Assembly (NCBI GenBank): GCA_016794465.1
Contig: JAEUKA010000018.1
Coordinates: 62,001-126,000, forward strand
DNA: 64,000 bases
Source of the DNA: Myxococcales bacterium
GTDB lineage: Bacteria > Myxococcota_A > Polyangia > Palsa-1104 > JAEUJZ01
Direction of reading: 5' to 3'
Shown here one piece after another: positions 10,844 through 18,755 of this stretch. The position numbers were made by a program, and so were the translations under genes. The notes beneath the pieces were generated by a model. The model saw only the letters and a program-made list of their open reading frames with translations. It had not been told where the DNA came from and made no database searches. Position 1 is the first letter of the stretch, and every line of letters begins with the position of its first letter.

Positions 10844-12639
10844 TCAACCCTCGCTTCTACACAGTTTGGAGTATTTTGTTATTTGAAGCAGGCATTCGCG
10901 AAAAACGAAATCAATCACAAATAAACCACAGCATCAATGATCTATATAAATCATCATTGGAAAATGCAGATCTGCACAATCTCATTATTCCAAACACTTC
11001 AAGGGTACTAAAGAAGATTCTGCAAGACGAGAAATCGGCCAAGCGTCCGTGGTATCAGAGATTTTCTCAAAAAAATCTGGACATGCAGCTCTCACAGCTG
11101 GCTCAAGCGGCCCAGTTTGCCGAGGCATTGGACCGAGCGATGCAGGTGAAATCCCTGTACGACATTGCGCATTTTCAGTGGCCACAAATTGACAAACAAC
11201 TCACAATTCTATTTCCGCCACAATTGCTTGAAGCGATTGACTCGTTAAACCAGATTAGCGATACGTTAGATCGGGTTCAAGAAAACACTGCGCCGCTGAC
11301 AAAGACCACCACGATGTGGGAAGTAAGCGAACAGATTGTATTGCTCACTCGGGCTCAGTATGCGTTAAAAGAGCTGGATGCTGGGTTTGGACAGCTGCTG
11401 GCGCTGGTGATTGGCCATTTTGCGGATGTGCTCAAAGCGGAAGGCGAGCGAGTTCGGCAAGAGCAGCAGCGCGGCCCGGTGCCCAATCCGTATGTGATCG
11501 GCAATCCGGTGCAAGGGCAGCTGTTCGTCGGACGAGAGGATGTGCTGCGACGGCTGACCGAGCTGTGGGGATCAAGTGGCCAGTGTCCGTCGGTAGTGCT
11601 CTATGGTCACCGTCGCATGGGCAAGTCGTCGGTGCTACAAAACCTGCACCGTCTCACGCTGCCCGAGCGATCGGTGCTGGTCGACTTCAACTTGCAGCGC
11701 ATTGGTCGGGTTCGCTCGACGGCAGAGCTGCTCCATGCGCTGTCGCTGAAGCTCTACGATGCGGCTCGCAAGGCCAAGCTGGGGGATGGTCTGCTCGTCG
11801 AGCCGGCTGAGGCTGAGTTCTTCTCGGAGCACAAGAGTCCGTATCTGGCGCTCGACCGCTTCCTGGTCCAGCTTGAGCGGGTGCGCGACGGTCACCGCTT
11901 CCTGCTGACCATCGACGAGTTCGAGCTTCTCGAAGAGCAGATTGACGAAGGGCGGCTCGATTCCCACCTGCTCGCGGCGTTTCGGGCGACGTTTCAGACC
12001 TATCCGTGGCTGATCATGGCGCTGGCGGGGCTGCATCGGCTCGAAGAGCTACGCCACGACTACTGGCACCCGCTGTTTGGCTCCGTGACCGCGATCGAGG
12101 TCAGCTTCCTTTCCGACGCAGCCGCCCGCACGCTGATCACCTCGCCCGACCCCGACTTCCCGATTGACTATGACGCCGCCGCCATCGCGCGCATCCTGAC
12201 GCTCACCAACGGGCAGCCGTACCTGATCCAGCTGATCTGCCACAGCCTGGTTTCACGCTACAACCGCCAGGTCAGCGAGGAGCCGATCCCGCCGCTGCGC
12301 CGCTTTTTCTTGTCCGATGTCGAGGCTGTGGTCGCCAAGTCAGAGCTCTTTACCGACGGGATTCGCTACTTCCAAGGGGTCTGGGATCATGCGCTGCGCA
12401 GCCGTCCGCCCGGTCAAGACGCGCTGCTCCGTCAGCTGAGCCGGCATCCCGAGGGACTGACAGAGGCAGAGCTGCAAGCCCAGAGCGGCGTCCTAGTGGA
12501 AGCGACCCAGCCAGCACTGCGCGCGCTGCTGCGCCACGCCGTGATCCGAACGGACGGTGGACGCTATAGTATTACGGTCGAGCTACTCCGCTTGTGGATC
12601 GCTGCCCTGGCCACCCCAAAGGGAGTCGATACCAGCTAG
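10840..12639 (+). CDS. STAND-like ATPase with N-terminal helical domain and winged-helix tail
   Basis: A 599-residue protein. Residues 1-215 form an unrecognised, mostly helical domain. The ATPase begins at NPYVIGNPV..LFVGREDVL, with Walker A YGHRRMGKSS (K262) and Walker B FLLTIDEFE (D359, E360). A lid region follows, then a C-terminal winged helix-turn-helix (about 530-590, LLRQLSRHPEGLTEAELQ). This order is typical of archaeal-ATPase/STAND proteins that sense a signal and oligomerise. No enzymatic effector is visible in this protein, so it may be the sensor partner of the upstream phosphoesterase-ATPase, with which it is coupled by an ATGA overlap. The first ~550 bp are clearly AT-richer than the rest, suggesting the N-terminal domain was acquired or swapped separately. 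Confidence 0.82.
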   Translation: MINPRFYTVWSILLFEAGIREKRNQSQINHSINDLYKSSLENADLHNLIIPNTSRVLKKILQDEKSAKRPWYQRFSQKNLDMQLSQLAQAAQFAEALDRAMQVKSLYDIAHFQWPQIDKQLTILFPPQLLEAIDSLNQISDTLDRVQENTAPLTKTTTMWEVSEQIVLLTRAQYALKELDAGFGQLLALVIGHFADVLKAEGERVRQEQQRGPVPNPYVIGNPVQGQLFVGREDVLRRLTELWGSSGQCPSVVLYGHRRMGKSSVLQNLHRLTLPERSVLVDFNLQRIGRVRSTAELLHALSLKLYDAARKAKLGDGLLVEPAEAEFFSEHKSPYLALDRFLVQLERVRDGHRFLLTIDEFELLEEQIDEGRLDSHLLAAFRATFQTYPWLIMALAGLHRLEELRHDYWHPLFGSVTAIEVSFLSDAAARTLITSPDPDFPIDYDAAAIARILTLTNGQPYLIQLICHSLVSRYNRQVSEEPIPPLRRFFLSDVEAVVAKSELFTDGIRYFQGVWDHALRSRPPGQDALLRQLSRHPEGLTEAELQAQSGVLVEATQPALRALLRHAVIRTDGGRYSITVELLRLWIAALATPKGVDTS

Positions 12640-12663
12640 TCCAGAAGCGAGACACCGTCGTCG

Positions 12664-12701
12664 TGTCTGTTAAACGATACACTGTCTGTTATAACGGATG
12701 C
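12664..12701. repeat. Inverted 19-bp repeats downstream of ATPase module
   Basis: Two copies of TGTCTGTT begin exactly 19 bp apart (12664 and 12683), each followed by a diverged A/T-rich half. TGTCTGTT is the reverse complement of the AACAGACA core of the array upstream of the module, and the period is the same. The two-gene module is thus bounded by related arrays in opposite orientation. Confidence 0.75.
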
Positions 12702-12729
12702 CATCTAGCGCAAGGAAGAGCAAGCACTC

Positions 12730-13713
12730 ATGTCAAACACACACTGGTTCCAAGACAACGCGCAGTCGATCGGTCGCACCCCTCTGGTTCGCTTGAACCG
12801 GATCATCGATGGAGCGCCGGCCACCGTGCTCGGCAAAATTGAGGGCCGCAATCCCGCCTACTCGGTCAAGTGCCGACTCGGCGCAGCAATGGTGTGGGAT
12901 GCAGAGAAGCGCGGCATCCTCGGACCCGGCAAAGAGATCGTCGAGCCGACCAGCGGCAACACCGGCATTGCCCTTGCCTTCGTCGCTGCGTCGCGGGGAT
13001 ATTCACTGACGCTGACCATGCCAGAGACGATGAGCGTCGAGCGGCGCAAGCTCCTCGTCGCTTACGGAGCCAAGCTGGTGCTGACCGAGGGCGCGCGTGG
13101 CATGAACGGAGCGATCGCCAAGGCCGAAGAGATCGCCGCTTCCGACCCGGGCCGCTATGTGCTGCTGCAGCAGTTCAAAAACCCCGCCAACCCAGCTATC
13201 CACGAGGCGACCACCGGCCCCGAGATTTGGAACGACACAGGCGGCGACATCGACATCCTGGTATCGGGCGTAGGGACGGGCGGCACCATCACCGGCGTCT
13301 CGCGCTACATTAAGCAGCAAAAGGGGAAGGCGATTCATACGGTCGCTGTCGAGCCGACCCACAGCCCGGTGCTGACGCAGAAGCGAGCCGGTGAGCCGCT
13401 CAAGCCGGGTCCGCACAAGATTCAGGGCATCGGTGCTGGCTTCGTGCCGGATGTGCTCGATCTGTCGCTGGTGGACTCGATCGAGCAGGTGTCAAACGAA
13501 GAAGCGGTGACCTATGCCCGACGCCTGGCGCGCGAGGAAGGAATCCTGTCCGGAATCTCCTGCGGTGCCGCTGTCGCCGTCGCCAGTCGGATCGCTCATC
13601 GCCCCGAAAACGCCGGCAAGACCTTGGTCGTGATCCTTCCGGACTCCGGTGAGCGCTACCTTAGCTCGATCCTATTCGAGGGACTGTTCGACGAGCGCGG
13701 CCTCGCCAAGTAA
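12730..13713 (+). CDS. cysK: Cysteine synthase A
   Basis: O-acetylserine sulfhydrylase, the PLP enzyme that makes L-cysteine from O-acetylserine and sulfide. The 327-residue product has [14 protein letters not shown] with the PLP-binding Lys at K47, the substrate-binding loop [10 protein letters not shown], and the phosphate-binding GTGGTITG. The sequence around the Lys (SVKCR) is of the enterobacterial CysK type. It follows the repeat-bounded ATPase module by 90 bp and converges with the PPK2 gene, with only 14 bp between stops. Confidence 0.95.
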   Translation: MSNTHWFQDNAQSIGRTPLVRLNRIIDGAPATVLGKIEGRNPAYSVKCRLGAAMVWDAEKRGILGPGKEIVEPTSGNTGIALAFVAASRGYSLTLTMPETMSVERRKLLVAYGAKLVLTEGARGMNGAIAKAEEIAASDPGRYVLLQQFKNPANPAIHEATTGPEIWNDTGGDIDILVSGVGTGGTITGVSRYIKQQKGKAIHTVAVEPTHSPVLTQKRAGEPLKPGPHKIQGIGAGFVPDVLDLSLVDSIEQVSNEEAVTYARRLAREEGILSGISCGAAVAVASRIAHRPENAGKTLVVILPDSGERYLSSILFEGLFDERGLAK

Positions 13714-13727
13714 TCCCATCGCGTCGA

Positions 13728-14573
13728 TCAGTCGTTTCGTTTCTGGCGATAGGAGTCCAGCTCGCCACGCGCGCGGACTCCGATGTCATCGAGCTTTTTG
13801 CGCCAGATTTTCTTATAGGGACGCAGCGTCTCGACGATGGCCTCAGCAATCGCGAGATTCCGGAACCACTTGTTGTTGGCCGGAACAATGTGCCACGGAG
13901 CCCGCCCGGTCGCAGTCTTGCGCAGCGCATCTTCATACGCGTCCCGATAGTCCTTCCACTTCTCGCGAGTCTGCCAGTCACCGACGTTCAGCTTCCACGC
14001 CGTCCGCTCGTCCTGCTCCCGCTCTAGGAGTCGCTTCTTCTGTTCCTCTTTGCTGATGTGCAAAAAGAACTTCAGGACGATGGTGTTGTGCTCTGAAAGC
14101 AGCTCCTCAAAGTCGCGGATGTGACCAAAGCGCTCGCGCCAGATCGACTCTGGACACAGGTTTTCCACCCGCACCACCAAGACATCCTCGTAGTGCGAGC
14201 GGTTGAACAGAGTCCACTCTCCCCGTCGCGGAGCGTGCTTGTGAATGCGCCATAGAAAGTCGTGCTCGTTCTCTTCCTTGGTAGGAACGCCAAACGACAC
14301 AACGCTGATTCCGCGTGGGTTTAGGAATCCCGCCACATTCTTGATCGCACCATCTTTGCCGGACGTATCCATTCCCTGAAGGACGATCAGCACGGCATGA
14401 GTCCGCGCACCCCACAGGAGATCCTGCAGCTCAAACATCTCTGTACCGAGTGCGCTGAGCCGTCCCTCGGCAGCCTCGCGACTCAGATCCTTCGGTGCAT
14501 CCGTTGCGATGTTATCAAGTGAGATTTTGCTGTCGGTGTTGTCGAACGTCGTAACGTACATGGGGACATCCAT
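13728..14573 (-). CDS. PPK2-family polyphosphate kinase
   Basis: A 281-residue single-domain PPK2 protein, which transfers phosphate between polyphosphate and nucleotides. The Walker A-like motif is GMDTSGKDGA; the lid and catalytic segments FLWRIHKHAPRRG and NRSHYEDVLVVRV are also present. Single-domain PPK2s of this length are usually class I or III (nucleotide phosphorylation from polyP), but the class cannot be settled by eye. An in-frame GTG start 15 bp upstream is possible. The ATG chosen follows a G-rich ribosome site at about 9 bases. It probably helps nucleotide or energy balance under stress. Confidence 0.9.
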   Translation of the reverse strand: MDVPMYVTTFDNTDSKISLDNIATDAPKDLSREAAEGRLSALGTEMFELQDLLWGARTHAVLIVLQGMDTSGKDGAIKNVAGFLNPRGISVVSFGVPTKEENEHDFLWRIHKHAPRRGEWTLFNRSHYEDVLVVRVENLCPESIWRERFGHIRDFEELLSEHNTIVLKFFLHISKEEQKKRLLEREQDERTAWKLNVGDWQTREKWKDYRDAYEDALRKTATGRAPWHIVPANNKWFRNLAIAEAIVETLRPYKKIWRKKLDDIGVRARGELDSYRQKRND

Positions 14574-14660
14574 CTCGGAGTCCCCCACCGGCTCTTTGGA
14601 AAGGAGCCGACCCCCGAAAAGGAGCGTCGCACGCAGAGCAGGAAAGCAGCGGTGGGGAGA

Positions 14661-15986
14661 CTACTTGCCCTTCTTATCCGCCGGCGGAATCAGGCCATCC
14701 GGAACCGGAATGTTGACGCTGCCAGTCTGCGCGTTGGTCTTGACCGTCGGAGTACCGCCACCGCCGCCGCCACCACCCGCAGGCTTGGCTCCACCCTTGT
14801 CACCGCCACCACCCTTGGCATCACCGCCAGGTGCTGGACCTGCGATCGGAATCCCCGGTCCATCGACGCTGGGAATCATCGCCGAAGCGCCCGAGGGCAG
14901 ACCGCTCAGGTTGATGTCAACGCGAATTGCCGGGCCGTCTTTCTTCTTGTCCGGCGGCTTGCTCTCCCAGTTCAGACCGAGTCCGGCAATGACCGTATGG
15001 CTTGGACTCCCAGTGGTAAGGCCGATGCCGTACGCGACCGAAAAGTAGGTGCCATTTGACTTCGAGCGACGGAGGCCCACATCCCAAAACAGGGGCGCCC
15101 GCGTCTCATCGGTGCTCCCGAGCGCAAACGAGCCGATCAGCTCCGTCGTCAGGTACAGGCCGTTGTCGGTCGAGATCGCCATCGATGCGCCCACGCCGTA
15201 CAGCAGGTGATTGCCGAGCCCCAGCGCCAGCTTCGTACACGGCACTGCATTCGGATCGGCTGTCGTCCCAGTTCCCGGCGTATCAAGCGTCCCGAGCGGA
15301 TTGAGCAGCATCGCCGGCTGAGCCGCCGGATCGCCACCCTCACACGGAATGTTCGCTCCGGCGATGACCGCACCGACGTTGGCCGCCAGGTGCAGCCGCT
15401 TCCCCAACAGCGACGGAGAATCAATGATCAGGCGTGGATAGCCGCTGACCTGCCCGGCGCCCAGACCCGAGTCATTCTGCGCGGTCTGAAAGCCAACGCC
15501 GACGGACAGCGCGAGCTGAATCGGCGACTTATCGGGCAGATGCAGGTTCACCTTCCCGAGGAGCCGAAGATCACCGACTGCACTGCGACTGAGGTTAAAT
15601 CCCGACGAGTCTTGGTACAGCACGAACGGCATCGCCAGGCCCAGCTCGACCCAGCTCGCGATCGACACCATCGCCGCCAAGTGCAGCGTAAAGCGGTTCT
15701 CGATCTTGGCGTATTTGGTCAGTTCCTCGTCGGTGATGCCGAGAGGATTGCGGCCATAGACTCCGGTGGTGCGAATCTGAAAGCCAAAGTCGCTGACCGG
15801 GCTGTGCTCGACGTAGAAGCCGTCTCGCCAGCTATTGCCGGGAAAGAGCGGCATCGCTCGACGGGCATCGAAGGTTGGGGTAGGTGTTGGATCTGCGGCC
15901 TGCGCCGTAGCTGGACCCAAGAGGGTCAAGGCACAGGCGGCACTCGCAATCAGGTCAAATCGTACTCGGGTACTCGACGATGCCAT
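14661..15986 (-). CDS. Outer-membrane beta-barrel protein (OmpA-barrel-like, no peptidoglycan domain)
   Basis: A 441-residue exported protein. A signal peptide (FDLIASAACALTLLGPATAQA) is followed by about 320 residues of alternating amphipathic strands rich in aromatic and Gly residues, as in the putative outer-membrane barrels common in myxobacteria. The C-terminal ~80 residues are a Gly/Pro/Lys-rich low-complexity tail (runs of Gly at about 14760-14780 on the plus strand). The tail ends in a short TGSVNIPVPDGLIPP segment. The OmpA-type peptidoglycan-binding domain that often follows such barrels is not present. GGAGG lies 10 bases before the ATG. Probably structural or a porin; no specific function assigned. 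Confidence 0.72.
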   Translation of the reverse strand: MASSSTRVRFDLIASAACALTLLGPATAQAADPTPTPTFDARRAMPLFPGNSWRDGFYVEHSPVSDFGFQIRTTGVYGRNPLGITDEELTKYAKIENRFTLHLAAMVSIASWVELGLAMPFVLYQDSSGFNLSRSAVGDLRLLGKVNLHLPDKSPIQLALSVGVGFQTAQNDSGLGAGQVSGYPRLIIDSPSLLGKRLHLAANVGAVIAGANIPCEGGDPAAQPAMLLNPLGTLDTPGTGTTADPNAVPCTKLALGLGNHLLYGVGASMAISTDNGLYLTTELIGSFALGSTDETRAPLFWDVGLRRSKSNGTYFSVAYGIGLTTGSPSHTVIAGLGLNWESKPPDKKKDGPAIRVDINLSGLPSGASAMIPSVDGPGIPIAGPAPGGDAKGGGGDKGGAKPAGGGGGGGGTPTVKTNAQTGSVNIPVPDGLIPPADKKGK

Positions 15987-16144
15987 GTAGCATCTGCCTC
16001 CGCTTCTTATAGAAAGTAAAGGCTTTTACGTAGATCGGTCAATAACTACAAAACCTCGGGGACACGGTTCTTTTAGAGCTTCTCGCTAACTTCTTGGGAA
16101 AAGTGCAAAAGACGCGCGATGTCAGGAAATCGCAGAGCCCCCTC

Positions 16145-16981
16145 TCAGTGTTTGTGAAGCCAGTCGGTCAGATCGGTCATGACCTGCTCTCGCTCGACCT
16201 CGTTCAGGATCTCATGAAAGAGGCCTGGGTACACCTTCAGCTGCTTGTCGATATTGCCAACGAGTCCAAACAGCTCCTGCGCGGCCTGCGCGTCGACCAG
16301 TCGATCGTCCCCGGCCTGCAGCAGCAGCATCGGAATCGCCAGCTGCCTCGCACGCCGTCGGACATCACCGTGCGTCGCCAGGATCTCGGTAAACCAGCGC
16401 GCCGTCGCCGTGTGGAAGATGAGCGGGTCCGCTGCATAGGCTTTGCACGACGCCTGATCGTGGGAAAGGATCGAGCTGTCGATCTGATTGGTGAGCTTGA
16501 GCCGAGGGTGAAGCACCGACGCCGCCATCCCGATCGTCCGCTTCCAGCCCGGCACTTTGATCTTGATTCCGAAGAACGGAGACGTAATCGCCAGCGCGCG
16601 CACCGCTTTGGGGTGCGACAGCACGTACTCCAAGCACACCAGCCCGCCCATGCTGTGACCGAGCAAAATCGGTGGCCGTGCTTCACCGCCCGGAAACGAT
16701 CGCTGCGCATCAGCGATAAAGGCCGTCACGTCATCTACATAGTCACCAAAGCGCTCGATGTAGCCTCGGTCCCCACCGGACTCGCCGTGACCACGCAAGT
16801 CTCCGGCCAGAACGTGATAGCCATGCTTGTTAAGATGAGCCGCCACGTGCCCGTAGCGTCGCCGGTGCTCTGCAAAGCCGTGAATCAAGACCACTACGCC
16901 TCGAGGCTCGGCCACATCTGATGGATAGCCATCCACACGTAGGGACGTGCCATCCGCTGACTGCAAGCTGCGGGTAAACAT
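16145..16981 (-). CDS. Alpha/beta hydrolase, lysophospholipase/monoacylglycerol lipase type
   Basis: A 278-residue serine hydrolase of the Hydrolase_4 group. The oxyanion region is HGFAEHRRRYGHVA, and the nucleophile elbow is GHSMGG. The catalytic Asp is likely in LLQAGDDRLVD, with the His in LFHEILNE near the C-terminus. This pattern is that of monoacylglycerol lipases and lysophospholipase L2 (PldB). No signal peptide. It would release fatty acid from lysophospholipids or monoglycerides. It is transcribed towards the outer-membrane protein gene. Confidence 0.9.
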   Translation of the reverse strand: MFTRSLQSADGTSLRVDGYPSDVAEPRGVVVLIHGFAEHRRRYGHVAAHLNKHGYHVLAGDLRGHGESGGDRGYIERFGDYVDDVTAFIADAQRSFPGGEARPPILLGHSMGGLVCLEYVLSHPKAVRALAITSPFFGIKIKVPGWKRTIGMAASVLHPRLKLTNQIDSSILSHDQASCKAYAADPLIFHTATARWFTEILATHGDVRRRARQLAIPMLLLQAGDDRLVDAQAAQELFGLVGNIDKQLKVYPGLFHEILNEVEREQVMTDLTDWLHKH

Positions 16982-17094
16982 GTGTCGTTTATGACTACCT
17001 CAAATCGAGGCCTGCTTGTTGACAAAACCAGTCCGCCCGTGCCACACACGCTCACGATTGGCCCCGGGCGGGCGAGGCCGAAAAAAGGTGTCCT

Positions 17095-17715
17095 GTGCGC
17101 AGTCAGGCAAGCAAAGACCGACGGAAAGCAACCGCGACCGACAGCTCGGAAGGGGCAGTCCATGCGCTGCCTCTCCTCTCACCGAGTGCCGAGAGCAAGC
17201 CCGAGCCCAGCTCACCGACTCCACCACCTCCTCCAGTCGAGCGAGCGCGTCGAGCTGCCGAAGAGCCGGCGCCGACCCTGCGCACTGTTCGTCCACCGGC
17301 ACCTCCCGTCGACTCGACCGAGCCCCTCGAGCAGCCACAGTTTGGTGTAACGCTGCGTCGCGCTCGCGAGCGCAAAGCCATGAGCGTTCACGATCTGGCA
17401 ACGCTGACCCGGATCTCGGCGCGCTGGATTGCCGCACTCGAGCAAGAGCGCTTTGAGCAGCTGCCAGCGACGGTGTTTGTGGTCGGCTATGTCCGCAACC
17501 TCGCCCGCGCGCTCGGAGTCGATCCCAGCGATCTGCTCAGCCGTTATCGTGCCCAACGTCAGACCCAAGATGCGGCGCTGCTGACGGCAGCAAGTGGCGG
17601 TGACCGCTTCGAGACAGCGATGCGCCAGCGCAAGTATCTGGTGTTTACGGTCTTGGCAGTCGCGGTCGGCTTGCTGGCCCTGCTGGGTCTTTTGCTGCAG
17701 CGCCGCCCCGGCTGA
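17095..17715 (+). CDS. RodZ-like helix-turn-helix membrane protein
   Basis: A 206-residue protein with a GTG start. Residues 1-80 are a Pro/Ser-rich disordered region. Residues 82-155 form the HTH domain (HTH_25) found in RodZ (FGVTLRRARERKAMSVHDLA...VVGYVRNLARALGVDPSDLL). A single transmembrane helix follows (about 180-200, YLVFTVLAVAVGLLALLGLL). The protein ends there, so the periplasmic domain of classical RodZ is missing, and the order (disordered arm before the HTH) differs from RodZ. It may link MreB or another cytoskeletal filament to the membrane, but could equally be a membrane-anchored regulator. Confidence 0.72.
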   Translation: MRSQASKDRRKATATDSSEGAVHALPLLSPSAESKPEPSSPTPPPPPVERARRAAEEPAPTLRTVRPPAPPVDSTEPLEQPQFGVTLRRARERKAMSVHDLATLTRISARWIAALEQERFEQLPATVFVVGYVRNLARALGVDPSDLLSRYRAQRQTQDAALLTAASGGDRFETAMRQRKYLVFTVLAVAVGLLALLGLLLQRRPG

Positions 17716-17835
17716 GCAACCCTCCTCCAGCGAGTCATCCTGCGTGCCGAGCCGTTGACGATGCGTGCCGGTCCGTTGACCAGTCAGCCCTCGCGGTCCA
17801 ATACTTGCTTAGAGTCGCTGACCCGATAGGAAACC

Positions 17836-18615
17836 ATGAACGTGCTGAACTCTCTTGTCTCTTCTCGCGGCCTGCTGGGATCTCCGCTTCTGGCAGGCTC
17901 GCCGTCGATGGTGGAAATGGGAACGCTGGGCATGGCGGGACTGGGTGGATCGAGGCTGGGTGAGGTGGTGCTCAGCGTGCTCGCGCTCATCGCCTGCGTC
18001 ACGGTGCATGAGTTCGGACACGCCTACGTCGCCGACCGGCTCGGTGATCCCCTGCCGCGCGAGCAAGGTCGCGTCACTTTAAACCCGCTGGCGCATATCG
18101 ACTGGCTGGGGACGGTGATCTTCCCGGTGCTGATGGCGATGGGCGCTGGAATTCCGCTGGCGTGGGGCAAGCCCGTCGAGTGGACCGGCAATCCTCGCTA
18201 CCTGAGCCGTCGCTACTCGATGCGCACGATTCGGCTGATGGTGTCCACGGCTGGCCCAGGGATGAACCTCGTACTGGCGCTGCTGATGTCGGTGCTGCTG
18301 CTGATCGGGCTCAAGCTCCAAAACCAGAGTCTTGCGTCGTTTGGCCACCGTCTCTTGGTCATGAACCTGTCGCTGATGTTCTTCAACCTGCTGCCGATTC
18401 CCCCGCTCGACGGGCGCTCGTTCTTGGAGTTTCTCCCGAGTCCACTGTCGCCAGTTCGCGATTTCCTGCTGCGCTACGGTGGCTTCGTGTTTCTTGCACT
18501 GGTTCTCCTCGGAACAGGCAGTGGCGTCAGTCCGCTCGGCTGGCTGATGAGTCCGTTTTACTGGCTGATCGGCCACTACGTCGAACTGCTGAAAATCCTC
18601 GGTGGTTCGGCTTGA
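17836..18615 (+). CDS. Site-2 protease family metallopeptidase (M50B)
   Basis: A 259-residue integral-membrane zinc peptidase. The HExxH motif is H58-E-F-G-H62, in a hydrophobic helix, followed by the family segment LGDPLPREQGRVTLNPLAHID. The third zinc ligand is D192 in NLLPIPPLDGRS. There is no PDZ or CBS domain, so it belongs to the short group (YwhC/Rv-like) often called site-2 protease family proteins. It probably cleaves transmembrane substrates. No anti-sigma factor or other obvious substrate is adjacent. Confidence 0.9.
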   Translation: MNVLNSLVSSRGLLGSPLLAGSPSMVEMGTLGMAGLGGSRLGEVVLSVLALIACVTVHEFGHAYVADRLGDPLPREQGRVTLNPLAHIDWLGTVIFPVLMAMGAGIPLAWGKPVEWTGNPRYLSRRYSMRTIRLMVSTAGPGMNLVLALLMSVLLLIGLKLQNQSLASFGHRLLVMNLSLMFFNLLPIPPLDGRSFLEFLPSPLSPVRDFLLRYGGFVFLALVLLGTGSGVSPLGWLMSPFYWLIGHYVELLKILGGSA

Positions 18616-18755
18616 TCTTTCAGTGAAGAAGCCCGGTGTAGCACGCCGCTCCTGCCCACACCCGCACACAGAGCCACCGACGGAAAATAGGGTTGCAAGT
18701 GGCGACAAGGCCATGCGATCTTAGAAGGCTAAAATCAGCCTTGTAGCCGCATCCC

